Source: a bacterium (GTDB lineage: Bacteria; Electryoneota; B3-LCP). Taken from it: a DNA stretch of 64,000 nucleotides. This document shows positions 63,846 to 64,000 of the stretch, in pieces. The first letter of the stretch is position 1, and every line of letters starts with the position of its first letter. The DNA lies in the NCBI GenBank assembly GCA_026394195.1, contig JAPKYS010000023.1:124001-188000 (forward strand), given 5' to 3'. The notes beneath the pieces were generated by a model. That model did not search any database and had not been told where the DNA came from. It was given only the letters and a program-made list of their open reading frames with translations. The position numbers were made by a program, and so were the translations under genes.

Positions 63846-64000
63846 AAGGAGACTCCTGCTTTTCGTTCTGCGGCTCGGAGCGTATTTCGCAGCAAAATGG
63901 CGATGGTCATGGGACCCACACCGCCGGGGACTGGAGTAATCAACCTTGCCACCTGGCTAGCCGATGCAAAATGAACGTCTCCGACCAAAATACTTTCTTT
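63842..64000 (-). CDS. folD: FolD, bifunctional methylenetetrahydrofolate dehydrogenase/cyclohydrolase (C-terminal 52 residues)
   Basis: The frame enters from the right edge and ends at TGA 63842-63844. The visible 52 residues begin [18 protein letters not shown] and continue [19 protein letters not shown], the highly conserved FolD C-terminal signature, followed by [12 protein letters not shown]. FolD converts methylene-THF to formyl-THF with NADP in the cytoplasm. Only the 3' end is in the window; the stop overlaps the start of the lipoprotein gene (ATGA). Its link with an envelope operon is probably positional rather than functional. Confidence 0.92.
   Translation of the reverse strand, partial: KESILVGDVHFASASQVARLITPVPGGVGPMTIAILLRNTLRAAERKAGVSL

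Noticed and set aside
1..64000. CRISPR arrays, tRNA or rRNA genes, insertion sequences
   Set aside because: No regular short repeats with spacers, no cloverleaf-like genes that I could recognise, and no transposase-like protein. The giant CHAT protein alone is not evidence of a CRISPR-associated system.

Overview
The window looks like a chromosomal segment from a Gram-negative bacterium of the FCB supergroup (Fibrobacteres-Chlorobi-Bacteroidetes and related candidate phyla), probably an uncultured lineage. The grounds are a C-terminal sorting domain with a YPNPFNP motif (47.4 kb), exported PD40-propeller/TPR/CHAT and FecR proteins, an outer-membrane polysaccharide export protein and a GT9 heptosyltransferase. 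Base composition is intermediate; the first ~4.2 kb looks more AT-rich than the rest. I recognised no rRNA, tRNA, insertion sequence or CRISPR array, and no gene-free stretch exceeds 300 bases.

Layout, plus strand. 1-5.6 kb: four GT39-type membrane glycosyltransferases (first truncated by the window edge). 5.7-12.3 kb: a tightly coupled set of one radical SAM enzyme, two GT39-type transferases, a dolichol-phosphate-mannose-synthase-like GT2, a YdjC-type carbohydrate deacetylase and a methyltransferase. 12.5-25.4 kb: eight more radical SAM proteins with N-terminal B12-binding-like domains, five of them consecutive paralogs of almost the same length, interrupted by one GT9 gene. 25.4-29.9 kb: a sugar epimerase, a GT2, and a large protein fusing a GT2 to a polyprenyl-phosphate glycosylphosphotransferase. 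30-43 kb: a Wza-like export protein, five alkaline-phosphatase-superfamily enzymes, a flippase-like membrane protein, a PHP hydrolase and a GT4. 43.4-45.5 kb: a Wzz/BY-kinase. Together 1-45.5 kb reads as one locus for making, modifying and exporting a complex surface glycan or glycolipid. The nine radical SAM proteins and the phosphoesterase set suggest heavy decoration such as C-methylation and phospho-substituents; that is inference.

45.6-47.6 kb holds the most striking single gene: an exported Omp28/thioredoxin-like protein with a sorting domain, interrupted at codon 38 by one in-frame TGA exactly where the first Cys of a C-x-x-C motif belongs (U-P-Y-C). A hairpin meeting the bacterial SECIS rules follows directly. 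The start has a strong Shine-Dalgarno and a signal peptide, and the remaining 639 codons are intact, so a selenoprotein is the best reading. 47.7-51.6 kb carries a GT39-TPR protein, two small proteins and hemW.

51.6-64 kb, minus strand, is a convergent cluster: folD (3' end only), a YdbL-like lipoprotein, a 2833-residue exported protein (PD40 propeller, many TPRs, a degenerate CHAT domain, more TPRs, an intact His/Cys CHAT protease domain), a FecR-domain protein, an LPP20-like protein and a TPR-SLH lipoprotein. It looks like a cell-envelope system built around an exported caspase-like protease.
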